From: Gibbsiella quercinecans
GTDB lineage: Bacteria > Pseudomonadota > Gammaproteobacteria > Enterobacterales > Enterobacteriaceae
NCBI RefSeq assembly: GCF_002291425.1
Contig: NZ_CP014136.1
Span: forward strand, 3,038,001-3,102,000
Reading direction: 5' to 3'
Length of the DNA stretch: 64,000 nt
Position 1 is the stretch's first letter. Every line of letters starts with the position of its first letter. Positions 1 through 8,103 of the stretch are shown here, piece by piece. Below the pieces are notes generated by a model. It worked only from the letters and a program-made list of their open reading frames with translations. It was not told the DNA's origin and did not search any database. Position numbers and translations under genes: made by a program.

Positions 1-345
1 CCAGAACATCGGGGCAATGGAAAGCAGCCCGATCAGCAGGGCCAGGTTGATGCGCCAACGTTCATCGGTGGGGTACAGGCCATACATAAACTGGCCGAAA
101 CGGGCATGAACGAACACCCAGCAGGCACCGTCCCGGGTGCAATCCGTGCGGCTGTTACCCAGCCAGTTGGCGTCGAAGATCGTCCAGTTGAGCAACGGCG
201 GGATCAGCACCCACATCAGCCACAGGCAGAACAGCGTCAGCAGGCTGTTCGCCCAACTGGAGAACAGGTTGCGGTGCGCCCAGGCGATCGCCAATTGCAG
301 GCGGTTGGGCGGAACGGCGGTATGGGAATGCAGTGTCATCGTCAT
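1..345 (-). CDS. aapM: Amino-acid ABC transporter permease AapM (partial, N-terminal part)
   Basis: This is the N-terminal 115 codons of an inner-membrane permease; the rest lies beyond the left edge. The visible protein begins MTMTLHSHTAVPPNRL, continues with AIAWAHRNLFSSWANSLLTL, then a hydrophobic segment and a periplasmic-type stretch containing two Cys residues (DCTRDGACW). This is the usual start of AapM/YhdY proteins, the second permease of the general L-amino-acid importer AapJQMP. The start at 345 lies 9 bases after the aapQ stop and follows an AAGGGAA ribosome-binding site; an ATG two codons later (339) is also possible. It should be cotranscribed with aapJ and aapQ, and an aapP ATPase is expected outside the window. 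Confidence 0.85.
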   Translation of the reverse strand, partial: MTMTLHSHTAVPPNRLQLAIAWAHRNLFSSWANSLLTLFCLWLMWVLIPPLLNWTIFDANWLGNSRTDCTRDGACWVFVHARFGQFMYGLYPTDERWRINLALLIGLLSIAPMFW

Positions 346-354
346 GAAGTTCCC

Positions 355-1533
355 TTAGCGCTCAACCAGCGCGATACGCCGGTTATAAATATTCATCAGC
401 AACGAAATCGTCAGGCTGATAATCAGATAGACCGACATGGTGATGGCGATGGTTTCTATCGCTTGGCCGGTTTGGTTCAACACCGTGCCGGCGAACAGCG
501 ACACCATATCCGGGTAGCCGATGGCGGCTGCCAGGGATGAGTTCTTCACCACGTTCAGGTATTGGCTGGTCAGCGGCGGGATAATCACCCGCAGCGCCTG
601 CGGCAGGATCACCTGGCGCAGCGTGACGGGGTTGGGCAGCCCGAGCGAGCGCGCCGCTTCATGCTGGCCAGAAGGCACCGACTGAATACCGGAGCGGATC
701 ACTTCGGCGATGAACGATGAGGTGTAGACCGACAGCGCCAGCGTCAACGCCGCCAGCTCCGGGATCAGCACCAGGCCGCCGCGGAAGTTAAAGCCGCGCA
801 GTTCCGGTATATCCCAGTGCAGGGCCGCGCCAAACAGCAGGTGGGCCAGCGCCGGCAGGCCGATCAGCAGTAGCAGGGCATAGGGCCAGGTGTGCCGGAT
901 CTTCCCGGTGTGGATCTGGCGGTGGTGGTTGTAGCGGCGCAGCGCCAGGATGGCGACAATGGCCACTGCTACCGCCGCCAGGAAGGCGTATATGCCTTCA
1001 CCGGCGATCGGCGCCGGGATATACAACCCACGGTTGCTCAGGAACAGGCTGCCGAACACATCAATGCTCTGGCGCGGGCCGGGCAGGTTGCGCAACACGG
1101 CGAAATACCAGAAAAAGATCTGCAGCAGCGGGGGAATATTGCGGAAGGTTTCAATGTAGATGGTAGAAAGTTTGCGCAATAGCCAGTTGTCGGACAGGCG
1201 GCCAAGGCCGACGAAAAACCCCAGCAGCGAGGCGAAAACGATACAAAGCGCAGAAACCAACAGCGTGTTCATCAGCCCGACCAGGAACACCCGGCCATAG
1301 CTGTCGCCCTGTTGGTAGTCGATCAGGCTCTGCACGATGCCGAAGCCGGCGGGGTTATCCAGAAAGGCGAAACCAGAGGTAATCCCGCGATGGGATAAGT
1401 TGGTCACTGTGTTGTGAATTAAATAGCCGCCGAAGGCGACTAAAGCCACCAGAGCAATGATCTGGTAGAGCCAGGCGCGAACCGCGGGATTAGTCAGCGA
1501 CAGGTCGCTTTTAACGGTTGGGCGTGGGGACAT
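355..1533 (-). CDS. aapQ: Amino-acid ABC transporter permease AapQ
   Basis: A 392-residue polytopic inner-membrane protein of the His/Glu/Gln/Arg/opine permease family. It has a long N-terminal region with a first membrane segment around residues 20-40, a second block of helices from about residue 85, and the conserved permease loop near residues 285-310 (SGIQSVPSGQHEAARSLGL), which is the EAA motif that contacts the ATPase. Length and motif match AapQ/YhdX. It would pair with AapM to form the channel for polar and other L-amino acids delivered by AapJ. It lies 76 bases downstream of aapJ, separated by a hairpin that probably lowers permease expression relative to the binding protein. Confidence 0.9.
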   Translation of the reverse strand: MSPRPTVKSDLSLTNPAVRAWLYQIIALVALVAFGGYLIHNTVTNLSHRGITSGFAFLDNPAGFGIVQSLIDYQQGDSYGRVFLVGLMNTLLVSALCIVFASLLGFFVGLGRLSDNWLLRKLSTIYIETFRNIPPLLQIFFWYFAVLRNLPGPRQSIDVFGSLFLSNRGLYIPAPIAGEGIYAFLAAVAVAIVAILALRRYNHHRQIHTGKIRHTWPYALLLLIGLPALAHLLFGAALHWDIPELRGFNFRGGLVLIPELAALTLALSVYTSSFIAEVIRSGIQSVPSGQHEAARSLGLPNPVTLRQVILPQALRVIIPPLTSQYLNVVKNSSLAAAIGYPDMVSLFAGTVLNQTGQAIETIAITMSVYLIISLTISLLMNIYNRRIALVER

Positions 1534-1562
1534 GATATAAACCTCTGTTAACCAGGACTGTG

Positions 1563-1587
1563 CCGGCAGGGGTTTCCCCCCTGCCGG
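1563..1587 (-). terminator. Intercistronic hairpin between aapJ and aapQ
   Basis: A perfect 10-bp inverted repeat (CCGGCAGGGG / CCCCTGCCGG) with a 5-base loop lies between the binding-protein gene and the permease genes. No long T-run follows it. It is best read as an mRNA-stabilising or partly terminating hairpin, a common arrangement in ABC importer operons that lets the periplasmic protein be made in excess. Confidence 0.6.
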
Positions 1588-1609
1588 GCGCTACACGCTA
1601 AGCGGGGAA

Positions 1610-2635
1610 TTAACGCACTGGCGGTGCGTACTGGATGCCGCCCTGGTTCCACAACGCGTTCTGGCCGCGTTTGATTTTCAGCTCGCTACCCATGCCGACG
1701 TTGCGTTCGAACACTTCGCCATAGTTGCCGACCTGTTTAACGATTTTGACCACCCAGTCGTTAGGCAGCTTCAGATCTTTGCCGTAGGTGCCTTCATGCC
1801 CCAGCAGGTGCGACATATCCGGCGTGGTGGGCTTGGCGGCCAGTTGGTCGACGTTTTTCGACGTGACGCCCATCTCTTCGGCGTTCAGCATGGCGAACAG
1901 CGTCCAGCGCACGATCGACAGCCAGTCTTCGTCACCGCGGCGCACCACCGGCCCCAGCGGCTCTTTAGAAATCACTTCCGGCAGTACGATAAACTCATCC
2001 GGCTTGCCGAGCTTGATGCGCAATGCATACAACTGCGACTGATCGGAGGCCAGCGTATCGCAGCGGCCGGAGTCCAGCGCTTTGGCGCTCTCGTCGGAGC
2101 GGTCAAACGTGACCGGCGTATACTGCATCTTGTTGGCTTTGAAGTAGTCGGCGACGTTCAGTTCGGTGTCGGTGCCGGCCTGGATACAGACGGTGGCGCC
2201 GTCCAGTTCTTTGGCGCTTTTCAACCCGGCTTTTTGGTGGGTGAGGAAGCCGATGCCATCGTAATAGTTAACCCCGGCGAAGATCATCCCCATGCCGGCA
2301 TCGCGTGACGATGTCCAGGTGGTGTTGCGCGACAGGATATCCACTTCGCCGGATTGCAGCGCGGTGAAACGCTCTTTGGCGGTCAACGGGGTATATTTCA
2401 CTTTTTCGGCATCGCCAAATACCGCTGCGGCGACGCCGCGGCACAGATCAACGTCAATCCCAGAGAATTTGCCGCTGGCATCGGCATAAGAGAAGCCGGG
2501 CAGCCCATCGCTGATACCACACTGGACAAAACCTTTTTTCTTGATGGCGTCTAATGTGGCGCCGGCGTGCGCTTGTCCTGTAATAGCGAATAATGTGGCC
2601 GTAGCGGCCAGCGTAGAGATAATTAGTTTTTTCAT
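1610..2635 (-). CDS. aapJ: Amino-acid ABC transporter periplasmic binding protein AapJ
   Basis: A 341-residue periplasmic solute-binding protein. The N-terminus has a clear signal peptide (MKKLIISTLAATATLFAITG, probable cleavage after QAHA). The mature part starts with TLDAIKKKGFVQCGISDGLPGFS, and FSGIDVDLCRGVAAAVFGDA follows; both are typical of the AapJ/BztA family 3 binding proteins for polar and general L-amino acids. Length matches the family. It is the first gene of aapJ-aapQ-aapM, and a sigma-54-like element lies about 95 bases upstream, which suggests nitrogen control. The substrate range (Glu, Asp, Gln, His or broader) cannot be read from the sequence. Confidence 0.92.
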   Translation of the reverse strand: MKKLIISTLAATATLFAITGQAHAGATLDAIKKKGFVQCGISDGLPGFSYADASGKFSGIDVDLCRGVAAAVFGDAEKVKYTPLTAKERFTALQSGEVDILSRNTTWTSSRDAGMGMIFAGVNYYDGIGFLTHQKAGLKSAKELDGATVCIQAGTDTELNVADYFKANKMQYTPVTFDRSDESAKALDSGRCDTLASDQSQLYALRIKLGKPDEFIVLPEVISKEPLGPVVRRGDEDWLSIVRWTLFAMLNAEEMGVTSKNVDQLAAKPTTPDMSHLLGHEGTYGKDLKLPNDWVVKIVKQVGNYGEVFERNVGMGSELKIKRGQNALWNQGGIQYAPPVR

Positions 2636-2729
2636 AAAGCGTCCTGTAAGCGAATTGCACTGATTGTTGTTACTGGTGCAGTAGGGCGCACCTTCTCAAA
2701 ATCTATGGAAGTAATGCCAAAGAGTGCTT

Positions 2730-2746
2730 AGCAAACAAGATGCCAG
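2730..2746 (-). promoter_or_regulatory. Candidate sigma-54 promoter of aapJQM
   Basis: On the minus strand the sequence CTGGCATCTTGTTTGCT contains GG and GC doublets separated by exactly 10 bases, as required for the -24/-12 elements of RpoN promoters (consensus TGGCAC-N5-TTGCW). Initiation would fall near 2719, about 84 bases before the aapJ start codon. The inverted repeat centred near 2807 would sit around -88, a workable distance for an NtrC-type activator, although it does not match the NtrC consensus. This is a motif call by eye. Confidence 0.5.
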
Positions 2747-2950
2747 AATTGCAGGAGTCTGATTATTCAAGCTACCTATGAAGAAGTAGTGCTTAAGAGT
2801 GCATGGGTATGCACTAAGAACAGGCGTTGACGCAGCGGCTGCTGTATTTTGGTGCGGATTGATATGGCGTTGGTGGTGGGAAAATCAAGCGATGTGAAAT
2901 GCCGTTCGGCGTGATGGATACGTGGTGGGTAACGCGTTGCAAAGGCAACA

Positions 2951-2973
2951 GCCCCCGGCGGTGCAGCGGGGGC
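2951..2973 (-). terminator. Hairpin downstream of lpxP
   Basis: The arms GCCCCCG and CGGGGGC enclose a 9-base loop 13 bases after the lpxP stop. The following minus-strand bases (TGTTGCCTTTGC) are only modestly T-rich, so termination efficiency is uncertain. Confidence 0.45.
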
Positions 2974-2985
2974 GATAGCGGGGAA

Positions 2986-3906
2986 TTAATACAGCGACGG
3001 GGCGCCGACCGGGCGGGTTTTGAAGCGGCGGTGCAGCCACATATACTGTTCCGGCGCCCGCATAATCTCTTTTTCCACCACTTTGTTCATGTAGGCGGCG
3101 GCGGCTATTTCATCGGTCATCGGGTAGTTTTCCAGCGCCGGTTGAATCAGCAGATCATAGCCGCTGCCGTTTTCACGGCGGATTAACACCACCGGCACCA
3201 GCGCCGGCTTGGCCATGCGGGCCAGCATAAACGTGCCGCTGGTGGTGGCGGCCTGATCGACGGCAAACAGCGGGGCAAACACGCTGCCGCGCGGGCCGTA
3301 GTCCTGATCGGGGGCGAACCATACCGCTTCGCCACGTTTCAGCGCATGCACCATGCCACGCAGATCTTTACGGTCCAGCATGGCTTTGTTGGAGCGCATA
3401 CGGCCTTTGGTTTGCGCCCATTCCATCGCCTTGTTGTTGTGCGGGCGATACATGGCCATCATCGGCTGGCATAGCCCCATTGCCCGGCCGCCCAGCTCCA
3501 GCGACATAAAATGCACGCCGATGACCAGTACGCCGCGGCCGTCTTGCTGCGCCACTTTCAGGTGGTTGATGCCGGAGACATTGAACCAGCGTTTAACGCG
3601 CTTATCAGACCAGAACCACGCCATACCGGTTTCCAGCAGCCCCATCCCGAGGGATTCAAAGTTGCCCACCACTTTGCGTTCGCGCAGCTGCGGCTCCATA
3701 TCCGGGAAGCACAGCTCCAGGTTACGGCGGGTGATGGCGACGCGGCGCTTGAGGAAACGCATTGAGGTGCGGCCAAGCCAGATGCCCAGGCGATGAAGCA
3801 CCGGGTAAGGCAGTTGGACCAGCAGGAAAAGGATGGCAAGGCCAAACCAGGTCAGCCAGTAGCGGGGGTGCAGCAGGGCTGCTTGGAAAGCTTGCGTACG
3901 CTTCAT
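2986..3906 (-). CDS. lpxP: Lipid A palmitoleoyltransferase-type acyltransferase LpxP
   Basis: A 306-residue inner-membrane late acyltransferase that adds a secondary acyl chain to Kdo2-lipid IVA. The N-terminal segment (residues 10-38, [10 protein letters not shown]... membrane anchor), the catalytic HX4E motif in [16 protein letters not shown], the YRPHNN and APDQDYG motifs and the C-terminal [20 protein letters not shown] all match LpxP/LpxL, and the [10 protein letters not shown] start is closest to E. coli LpxP. LpxP is the cold-induced palmitoleoyl form in E. coli; whether this copy is cold-regulated is inference. The start at 3906 is chosen because it aligns with family N-termini; a start 15 codons upstream (3951) is possible. 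A second late acyltransferase such as LpxL is expected elsewhere. Confidence 0.85.
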   Translation of the reverse strand: MKRTQAFQAALLHPRYWLTWFGLAILFLLVQLPYPVLHRLGIWLGRTSMRFLKRRVAITRRNLELCFPDMEPQLRERKVVGNFESLGMGLLETGMAWFWSDKRVKRWFNVSGINHLKVAQQDGRGVLVIGVHFMSLELGGRAMGLCQPMMAMYRPHNNKAMEWAQTKGRMRSNKAMLDRKDLRGMVHALKRGEAVWFAPDQDYGPRGSVFAPLFAVDQAATTSGTFMLARMAKPALVPVVLIRRENGSGYDLLIQPALENYPMTDEIAAAAYMNKVVEKEIMRAPEQYMWLHRRFKTRPVGAPSLY

Positions 3907-4189
3907 ATCGACTCTTTTATGCAATATAGGGAGCAGAAACTTGTAGCGCATTAAGAAGCCGTTCTATAGCGTTACGATACTCAGACACCCGACCAAGATG
4001 ATGGTTTAGCCAACATCTTAAATTGACTAAACCTTTACATTCAAGGGGCCGTTGGCATCAGGTGGGGAAACACTGTTAGCTGCAGCTGGGCCCTTGGAGA
4101 GGCAGTATATCACACTCGCCGGCCGCGAATGGGCGCCATGGAATATGAATATTCTGATTAAATCGGGTTAATACCTACTACAAGATATT
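3907..4189 (-). promoter_or_regulatory. lpxP upstream region with nested inverted repeats
   Basis: No gene is evident here. Two mutually exclusive stems are visible: AAGATG-a-TGG / CCA-a-CATCTT at 3995-4019, and GGTTTAG / CTAAACC at 4003-4032. They share bases and cannot form together, which would suit a leader that changes fold (for example with temperature), since lpxP is a cold-shock gene in E. coli. Regulatory meaning is inference. Confidence 0.35.
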
Positions 4190-4498
4190 TCAGCCGCCGG
4201 CGGTTTCGTCTTTGCGGGCCTTATTGTCCGTGTGGCCTAAAGAACGCTCGGGGAAGCAATGGTCACGTAAACGCTGTTTGAGCGCGGCCGCGTCGGGGAA
4301 GCCGCCATCGGTTTTCCGATCCCAGATAAGCGTTTCATCCACCAGGATTTGGTAGATGCCGCCGGTACCGGGAACCAGCGTCACGGAGGCCAGATCGGTG
4401 CTGAACGTGTTAAGCAGTTCCTGCGCCATCCACCCTGCGCGTAGCAGCCAGTTGCATTGTGAACAATAGTGAATGGTAACCGCCGGGAGTTTTTTCAT
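4190..4498 (-). CDS. Rdx/SelT-SelW-SelH family thioredoxin-fold protein
   Basis: A 102-residue cytoplasmic protein. Residues 1-80 match the small Rdx family: MKKLPAVTIHYCSQCNWLLRAG carries the redox CxxC motif (Cys in the place of selenocysteine), followed by WMAQELL, LVPGTGGIYQILVDETLIWDRKTDGGFPDAAALKQRLRD. Bacterial members are uncharacterised oxidoreductase-like proteins, so no substrate is assigned. The charged C-terminal tail (SLGHTDNKARKDETAGG) is not part of the fold. The start at 4498 is chosen because the fold begins there; an upstream in-frame extension to 4654 runs through the fis terminator and is unlikely. Confidence 0.75.
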   Translation of the reverse strand: MKKLPAVTIHYCSQCNWLLRAGWMAQELLNTFSTDLASVTLVPGTGGIYQILVDETLIWDRKTDGGFPDAAALKQRLRDHCFPERSLGHTDNKARKDETAGG

Positions 4499-4613
4499 CA
4501 GTGAAACTCTGATTGTAAGATTGCGGTCATCTTCTGCTGACATACTGCTGGTTGTCAACAAGCCCCCACCTGCGCCCAACCCCCTCAGTGCGGGCGGCTG
4601 TGCTGTGACAAAG

Positions 4614-4649
4614 AAAAGGCGCTTAACCGCAAAGGTTAAAGCGCCTTTT
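4614..4649 (-). terminator. fis terminator
   Basis: A strong stem (AAAAGGCGCTT-AACC paired with GGTTAAAGCGCCTTTT, one bulged A, 5-base loop) lies 24 bases after the fis stop. On the minus strand it ends in TTTT, so it is a classical intrinsic terminator for the dusB-fis operon and is also A/T flanked on the other strand. Confidence 0.85.
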
Positions 4650-4672
4650 ATCAATACGTTAACTGACTAGTA

Positions 4673-4969
4673 TCAGTTCATGCCGTATTTTTTCAGTTTC
4701 TTGCGCAGCGTACCGCGGTTGATGCCCATCATCAGGGCTGCACGGGTCTGGTTGCCACGGGTGTATTGCATCACCATGTCCAACAGTGGCTGTTCTACTT
4801 CAGCCAGTACCAGCTCATACAGGTCATTGACATCCTGACCATTCAGTTGAGCAAAATAGTTCTTCAGTGCTTGTTTAACCGAGTCGCGCAGAGGCTTTTG
4901 GGTCACTTGGTCCTGTGAGTTTACGGTTGAAACGGTCAGTACGTCAGAATTTACGCGTTGTTCGAACAT
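4673..4969 (-). CDS. fis: Nucleoid-associated protein Fis
   Basis: A 98-residue DNA-binding and DNA-bending protein, essentially identical in length and sequence to E. coli Fis. The N-terminal beta-hairpin region ([21 protein letters not shown]) is followed by the dimerisation helices and the C-terminal helix-turn-helix ([20 protein letters not shown]). It controls rRNA, tRNA and many growth-phase genes and assists site-specific recombination. It is the second gene after dusB; here the dusB reading frame overlaps the first codons of fis by 19 bases, unlike the short gap in E. coli, so translational coupling is possible. The dusB-fis promoter carries a Fis site for autorepression. Confidence 0.98.
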
Positions 4970-5955
4970 AGTTCTGTCAGCTCTTTTTTTACGCTAAGAT
5001 TTTCGAAATATGCCTCCAACGCCTCCAGCTGTTCGCTGGCATCCTCTATGGCGTTGAATGTGCGCCGAAACTGGTCATTTGGGGCATGCTCCTGGAGATA
5101 CCAGGATACGTGTTTACGAGCAATTCGAAATCCCTTGCCTTGGCCGTAAAAGCCGTGCAATTCCCGAATATGCCCAATCAACAAGCGTTTCACCTCGCCA
5201 AGTGGCATTGGTGGCAGCAGCTCCCCTGTGTCCAGATAATGCTGGATTTCCCGGAAGATCCAGGGTCTCCCCTGAGCAGCGCGGCCTATCATCAGGGCAT
5301 CGGCCCCAGTGTAGTCGAGCACTGCTCTGGCTTTATGCGGGTCAGTAATGTCGCCATTCGCGATAACCGGAATGGAAACGTTCTGCTTAACTGCCCGAAT
5401 GCTGTCGTATTCCGCGTCGCCGTTAAACAGGCAGGCACGGGTTCGGCCATGAACCGTCAAAGCCTGAATACCACAATCTTCGGCCAGTTGGGCAATCTCT
5501 ACACAGTTACGGTGTTCTGGCGCCCAGCCAGTACGTATCTTCAGCGTTACCGGCACATCCACAGCGTTAACTACCGCCTGCAGGATCTGTTTTATCAACT
5601 GCGGGTACTGCAACAAGGCAGATCCCGCCAGCTTCCGGTTCACTTTTTTAGCCGGGCAACCCATATTGATGTCGATGATTTGCGCCCCGTTCTGCACGTT
5701 AATCCGTGCCGCGGCGGCCATATCATCCGGATCGCATCCGGCAATTTGCACGGCGCGGATCCCGGGTTCATCACTATGTACCATGCGCAGACGCGACTTA
5801 TCCGTACGCCACACCTCCGGGTTGGAGGAGAGCATTTCGGATACCGTCATCCCAGCCCCCATCTCATAACATAATGTTCTGAAAGGGCGATCTGTAATGC
5901 CGGCCATCGGGGCCGCAATCAAGCAATTTGTTAACTGGTGGTGTCCAATGCGCAT
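4951..5955 (-). CDS. dusB: tRNA-dihydrouridine synthase B
   Basis: A 334-residue FMN-dependent enzyme reducing uridine in the tRNA D-loop. The TIM-barrel domain starts [23 protein letters not shown], with [20 protein letters not shown] (catalytic Cys), [24 protein letters not shown] and [11 protein letters not shown] for FMN and tRNA binding. The start MRIGHHQL at 5955 aligns with E. coli DusB; an ORF extension upstream runs through the promoter. The protein is about 13 residues longer than the E. coli form at its C-terminus (after EAYFEN), and this tail overlaps fis. First gene of dusB-fis. Confidence 0.96.
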
Positions 5956-6297
5956 AGACAAAGAATGACCATACTGTGTCCGCAAGGGCGCGTATATTAC
6001 GCATTTTTTCGTCGAGATGAAAGGCCAAACTTTGACCAATTTTTCGTTGACGAATACACGAAATGTGGTTCCGCGCGGTGCGTAAAAATATTATATATAT
6101 TTAACAATGACTTGTGCTTTTTAGCCCATTTTGTGTTCAGGGAAATATTCCCCTGCCAACAGGATATTATCTGCCATTGCCACGGTTATTATCGGCGATA
6201 GCAGGGGGGATAGCGGCTTTATCAGGCAAATACATCGCCAACCCCCCCTGAAACACCGGTGTGCTTTGCTGTTTGTCGCTAAGCGCCGCGGAGGCGG
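5956..6297 (-). promoter_or_regulatory. dusB-fis promoter region with Fis site
   Basis: On the minus strand the core is -35 TTTCAT (6017-6022), a 17-base spacer and -10 TAATAT (5994-5999), followed by a GC-rich discriminator and probable C start near 5987. A Fis-type site GGTCAAAGTTTGGCC (6023-6037) is centred near -42, as in the E. coli fis promoter, and the downstream ACAGTATGGTCAT segment is also conserved. This layout explains growth-rate and stringent control plus autorepression. The rest (6060-6297) is AT-rich near 6090-6105 (more Fis or curved DNA possible) and contains no gene I can support. Confidence 0.85.
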
Positions 6298-7032
6298 TTA
6301 ATCGACAATCACGCGGCCGTTAAGCGGTTGTAGCGGCCGGTTATTGGCATGGTGCATTACGGAACGGAATTGATCGATTTGTTCAGCAGAAGCGCTTACA
6401 GGCTTATCCAGCACCAGCCAGCTCACCCCTTCGGAACAAGGCGGCGTCGTCAGTGAACCGCTGAAGCGATAATAGTTAGCGTGTGGCGGTATCAGCGCCT
6501 GGATATCCACCGGCGTGTTCAGCCGCGCCGGCTCACCGGCCGTCGCCGGCAGTTGATTCCAGGCATGCGCCAACTGTGGATTTGCCTTGCCCGCCTGGAA
6601 CATCAGCGCCAACACCGTCAGGGCGCCGTCGTCAGCCTTATAAACAAAGTGCGTTTCCAGCGGGAACTGTTTGCCGTCAATTTCGTTTTCGCTCGGGGCG
6701 TGGAAGTGGAACTGCTGCATGGTAAAGGTTTTGCCGTCCAGCACCAGGGTATTGCCGTGGCTGACGTTCACCTGAACCGTGTGGCCGTTATTGATGATTT
6801 GCTGGGCACCCGGTTGGAAGGCGAGCTTCAACTGCGCATGATGGGTTTTCAACGCGCCCTGGATATCGACTGGGGACTGGTTTTTGCCGGTTTCACACAG
6901 CGAAAAATCCGGCGAGAGTTTGCCCCAGTGCGCGGGATCTTCCTGGCCTTCATAGCCCCAATGCGCGTGTTCCGCGGCGCCGGCAGAAACGCTGCCCGCC
7001 AGCATGATGGCAATCCACAGTTTATTTTTCAT
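6298..7032 (-). CDS. cah: Periplasmic alpha-type carbonic anhydrase
   Basis: A 244-residue zinc enzyme that interconverts CO2 and bicarbonate. A signal peptide (MKNKLWIAIMLAGSVSAGAA) places it in the periplasm. Alpha-class motifs are clear: HWGYEGQEDPAHWGKL, NQSPVDI, the zinc ligands in QFHFHAPSEN and ETHFV, and the substrate loop SLTTPPCSEGV. Length matches bacterial alpha carbonic anhydrases. It stands alone between dusB and prmA, both on the same strand, with prmA ended by its own terminator. It probably supplies bicarbonate or buffers the periplasm; a link to the nearby acetyl-CoA carboxylase genes (which use bicarbonate) is only suggestive. Confidence 0.93.
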   Translation of the reverse strand: MKNKLWIAIMLAGSVSAGAAEHAHWGYEGQEDPAHWGKLSPDFSLCETGKNQSPVDIQGALKTHHAQLKLAFQPGAQQIINNGHTVQVNVSHGNTLVLDGKTFTMQQFHFHAPSENEIDGKQFPLETHFVYKADDGALTVLALMFQAGKANPQLAHAWNQLPATAGEPARLNTPVDIQALIPPHANYYRFSGSLTTPPCSEGVSWLVLDKPVSASAEQIDQFRSVMHHANNRPLQPLNGRVIVD

Positions 7033-7154
7033 TTCCCTTCCCTTTTAAAATAAGTCTCTGCGTTATTCAGCAACTGCCCTGTGTGATGCGGCAGTATGCC
7101 TGTCGGCACGCAGGATACACCTACTTTAGTCATGGATAAACGGGGTGTGCGGGG

Positions 7155-7188
7155 AAAAAAACGCCGCCGGAGGATGCTCGCGGCGGCG
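7155..7188 (-). terminator. prmA terminator
   Basis: An 8-bp stem (CGCCGCCG / CGGCGGCG) 23 bases after the prmA stop is followed on the minus strand by seven T residues. This is a strong intrinsic terminator closing the yhdT-panF-prmA transcript. Confidence 0.9.
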
Positions 7189-7210
7189 CTGATGCGGCAA
7201 AAAACGGCGA

Positions 7211-8092
7211 TTATTTGCGCTGGCCGGTGATACGGCACCACTCTTCGCGTTCGGCCACCGGATCGAGGGTAAATTTGTCTTCATAGGCTTCGGCCACGCT
7301 GTCGGCCTGGGTCGCCAGGATACCGGACAGGCCCAGATAGCCCCCTGATTTCGGCAGGCAGCTGATCAACGGCGCCAACTCGCGCAGCGGGCCGGCGAGG
7401 ATGTTGGCCACCACGACGTCGGCCAGCAGCCCTTCCGGCTGGTCTTTCGGCAGGTACAGCGCCAGGCGATCCGCCACGCCATTGCGTTCGGCGTTGTCGC
7501 GGCTGGCCTGGATGGCCTGTGGATCGATATCAATGCCGATAGCGTGCGCGGCGCCAAGCTTGAGCGCCGCGATGGCCAGGATGCCGGAGCCGCAGCCGAA
7601 GTCGATCACGGTTTTGCCCACCAGATCCAACCCGTCCAGCCACTGCAGGCACAGCGCGGTGGTCGGGTGGGTGCCGGTGCCAAAGGCCAGGCCCGGATCG
7701 AGCATCACGTTCACCGCATCAGGCTCCGGCACTTCGCGCCAGCTCGGGCAGATCCACAGCCGTTGGCCAAAGCGCATCGGGTGGAAATTTTCCATCCATT
7801 CGCGCTCCCAGTCCTTGTCTTCCAACTGCTCGATTTTGTGGTGGAAACCGTTGCCCAGCAGCGGGTGCTGCGCTAGGATGGCGACCACCTCCACCATATC
7901 GGTTTCGGCGTCATACAGGCCAATCACGTCCGTATCGCCCCATAGCAGCGTCTCGCCAGGCAGGGGTTCAAAAACCGGGTTGTCGTGGCTGTCCTGAAAG
8001 GTTACCGAGACGGCGCCGCTTTCAACCAGCGCATCGCTCAGGGCTTCCGCCTGGCTGCCGGTGGTGTTCAGTTTGAGTTGGATCCAAGGCAT
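7211..8092 (-). CDS. prmA: Ribosomal protein L11 methyltransferase
   Basis: A 293-residue SAM-dependent methyltransferase that methylates ribosomal protein L11. The N-terminal substrate-recognition domain starts [22 protein letters not shown], followed by a linker and the Rossmann methyltransferase domain with [35 protein letters not shown] and [10 protein letters not shown]. Sequence follows E. coli PrmA over the whole length. The start at 8092 aligns with the family; it lies 11 bases after the panF stop, so the genes are cotranscribed, as in E. coli. Confidence 0.97.
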   Translation of the reverse strand: MPWIQLKLNTTGSQAEALSDALVESGAVSVTFQDSHDNPVFEPLPGETLLWGDTDVIGLYDAETDMVEVVAILAQHPLLGNGFHHKIEQLEDKDWEREWMENFHPMRFGQRLWICPSWREVPEPDAVNVMLDPGLAFGTGTHPTTALCLQWLDGLDLVGKTVIDFGCGSGILAIAALKLGAAHAIGIDIDPQAIQASRDNAERNGVADRLALYLPKDQPEGLLADVVVANILAGPLRELAPLISCLPKSGGYLGLSGILATQADSVAEAYEDKFTLDPVAEREEWCRITGQRK

Positions 8093-8103
8093 AACAGTTC
8101 TCT

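Larger units (their letters stand above)
2636..2985. other. Intergenic region upstream of aapJ and downstream of lpxP
   Basis: No convincing gene is seen in these 350 bases. The region holds the aapJ leader, the sigma-54-like promoter at 2730-2746, an inverted repeat GTGCAT-N4-ATGCAC at 2799-2814 that could be an activator site, and a hairpin at 2951-2973 after lpxP. A plus-strand open frame beginning at 2899 overlaps lpxP in antisense and has no family resemblance, so it is ignored. Confidence 0.6.

Noticed and set aside
2799-2814. Inverted repeat upstream of aapJ as an NtrC site
   Set aside because: NtrC sites have GCAC on the left and GTGC on the right with wider spacing; this repeat has the halves the other way round, so only an unnamed activator site is suggested.
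4499-4654. 52-codon N-terminal extension of the SelW-like gene
   Set aside because: It passes through the fis terminator and has no similarity to the family; the fold begins at 4498.
5938-6201. 87-codon plus-strand frame across the dusB-fis promoter
   Set aside because: It covers conserved promoter elements and ends in AT-rich DNA; no protein resemblance.
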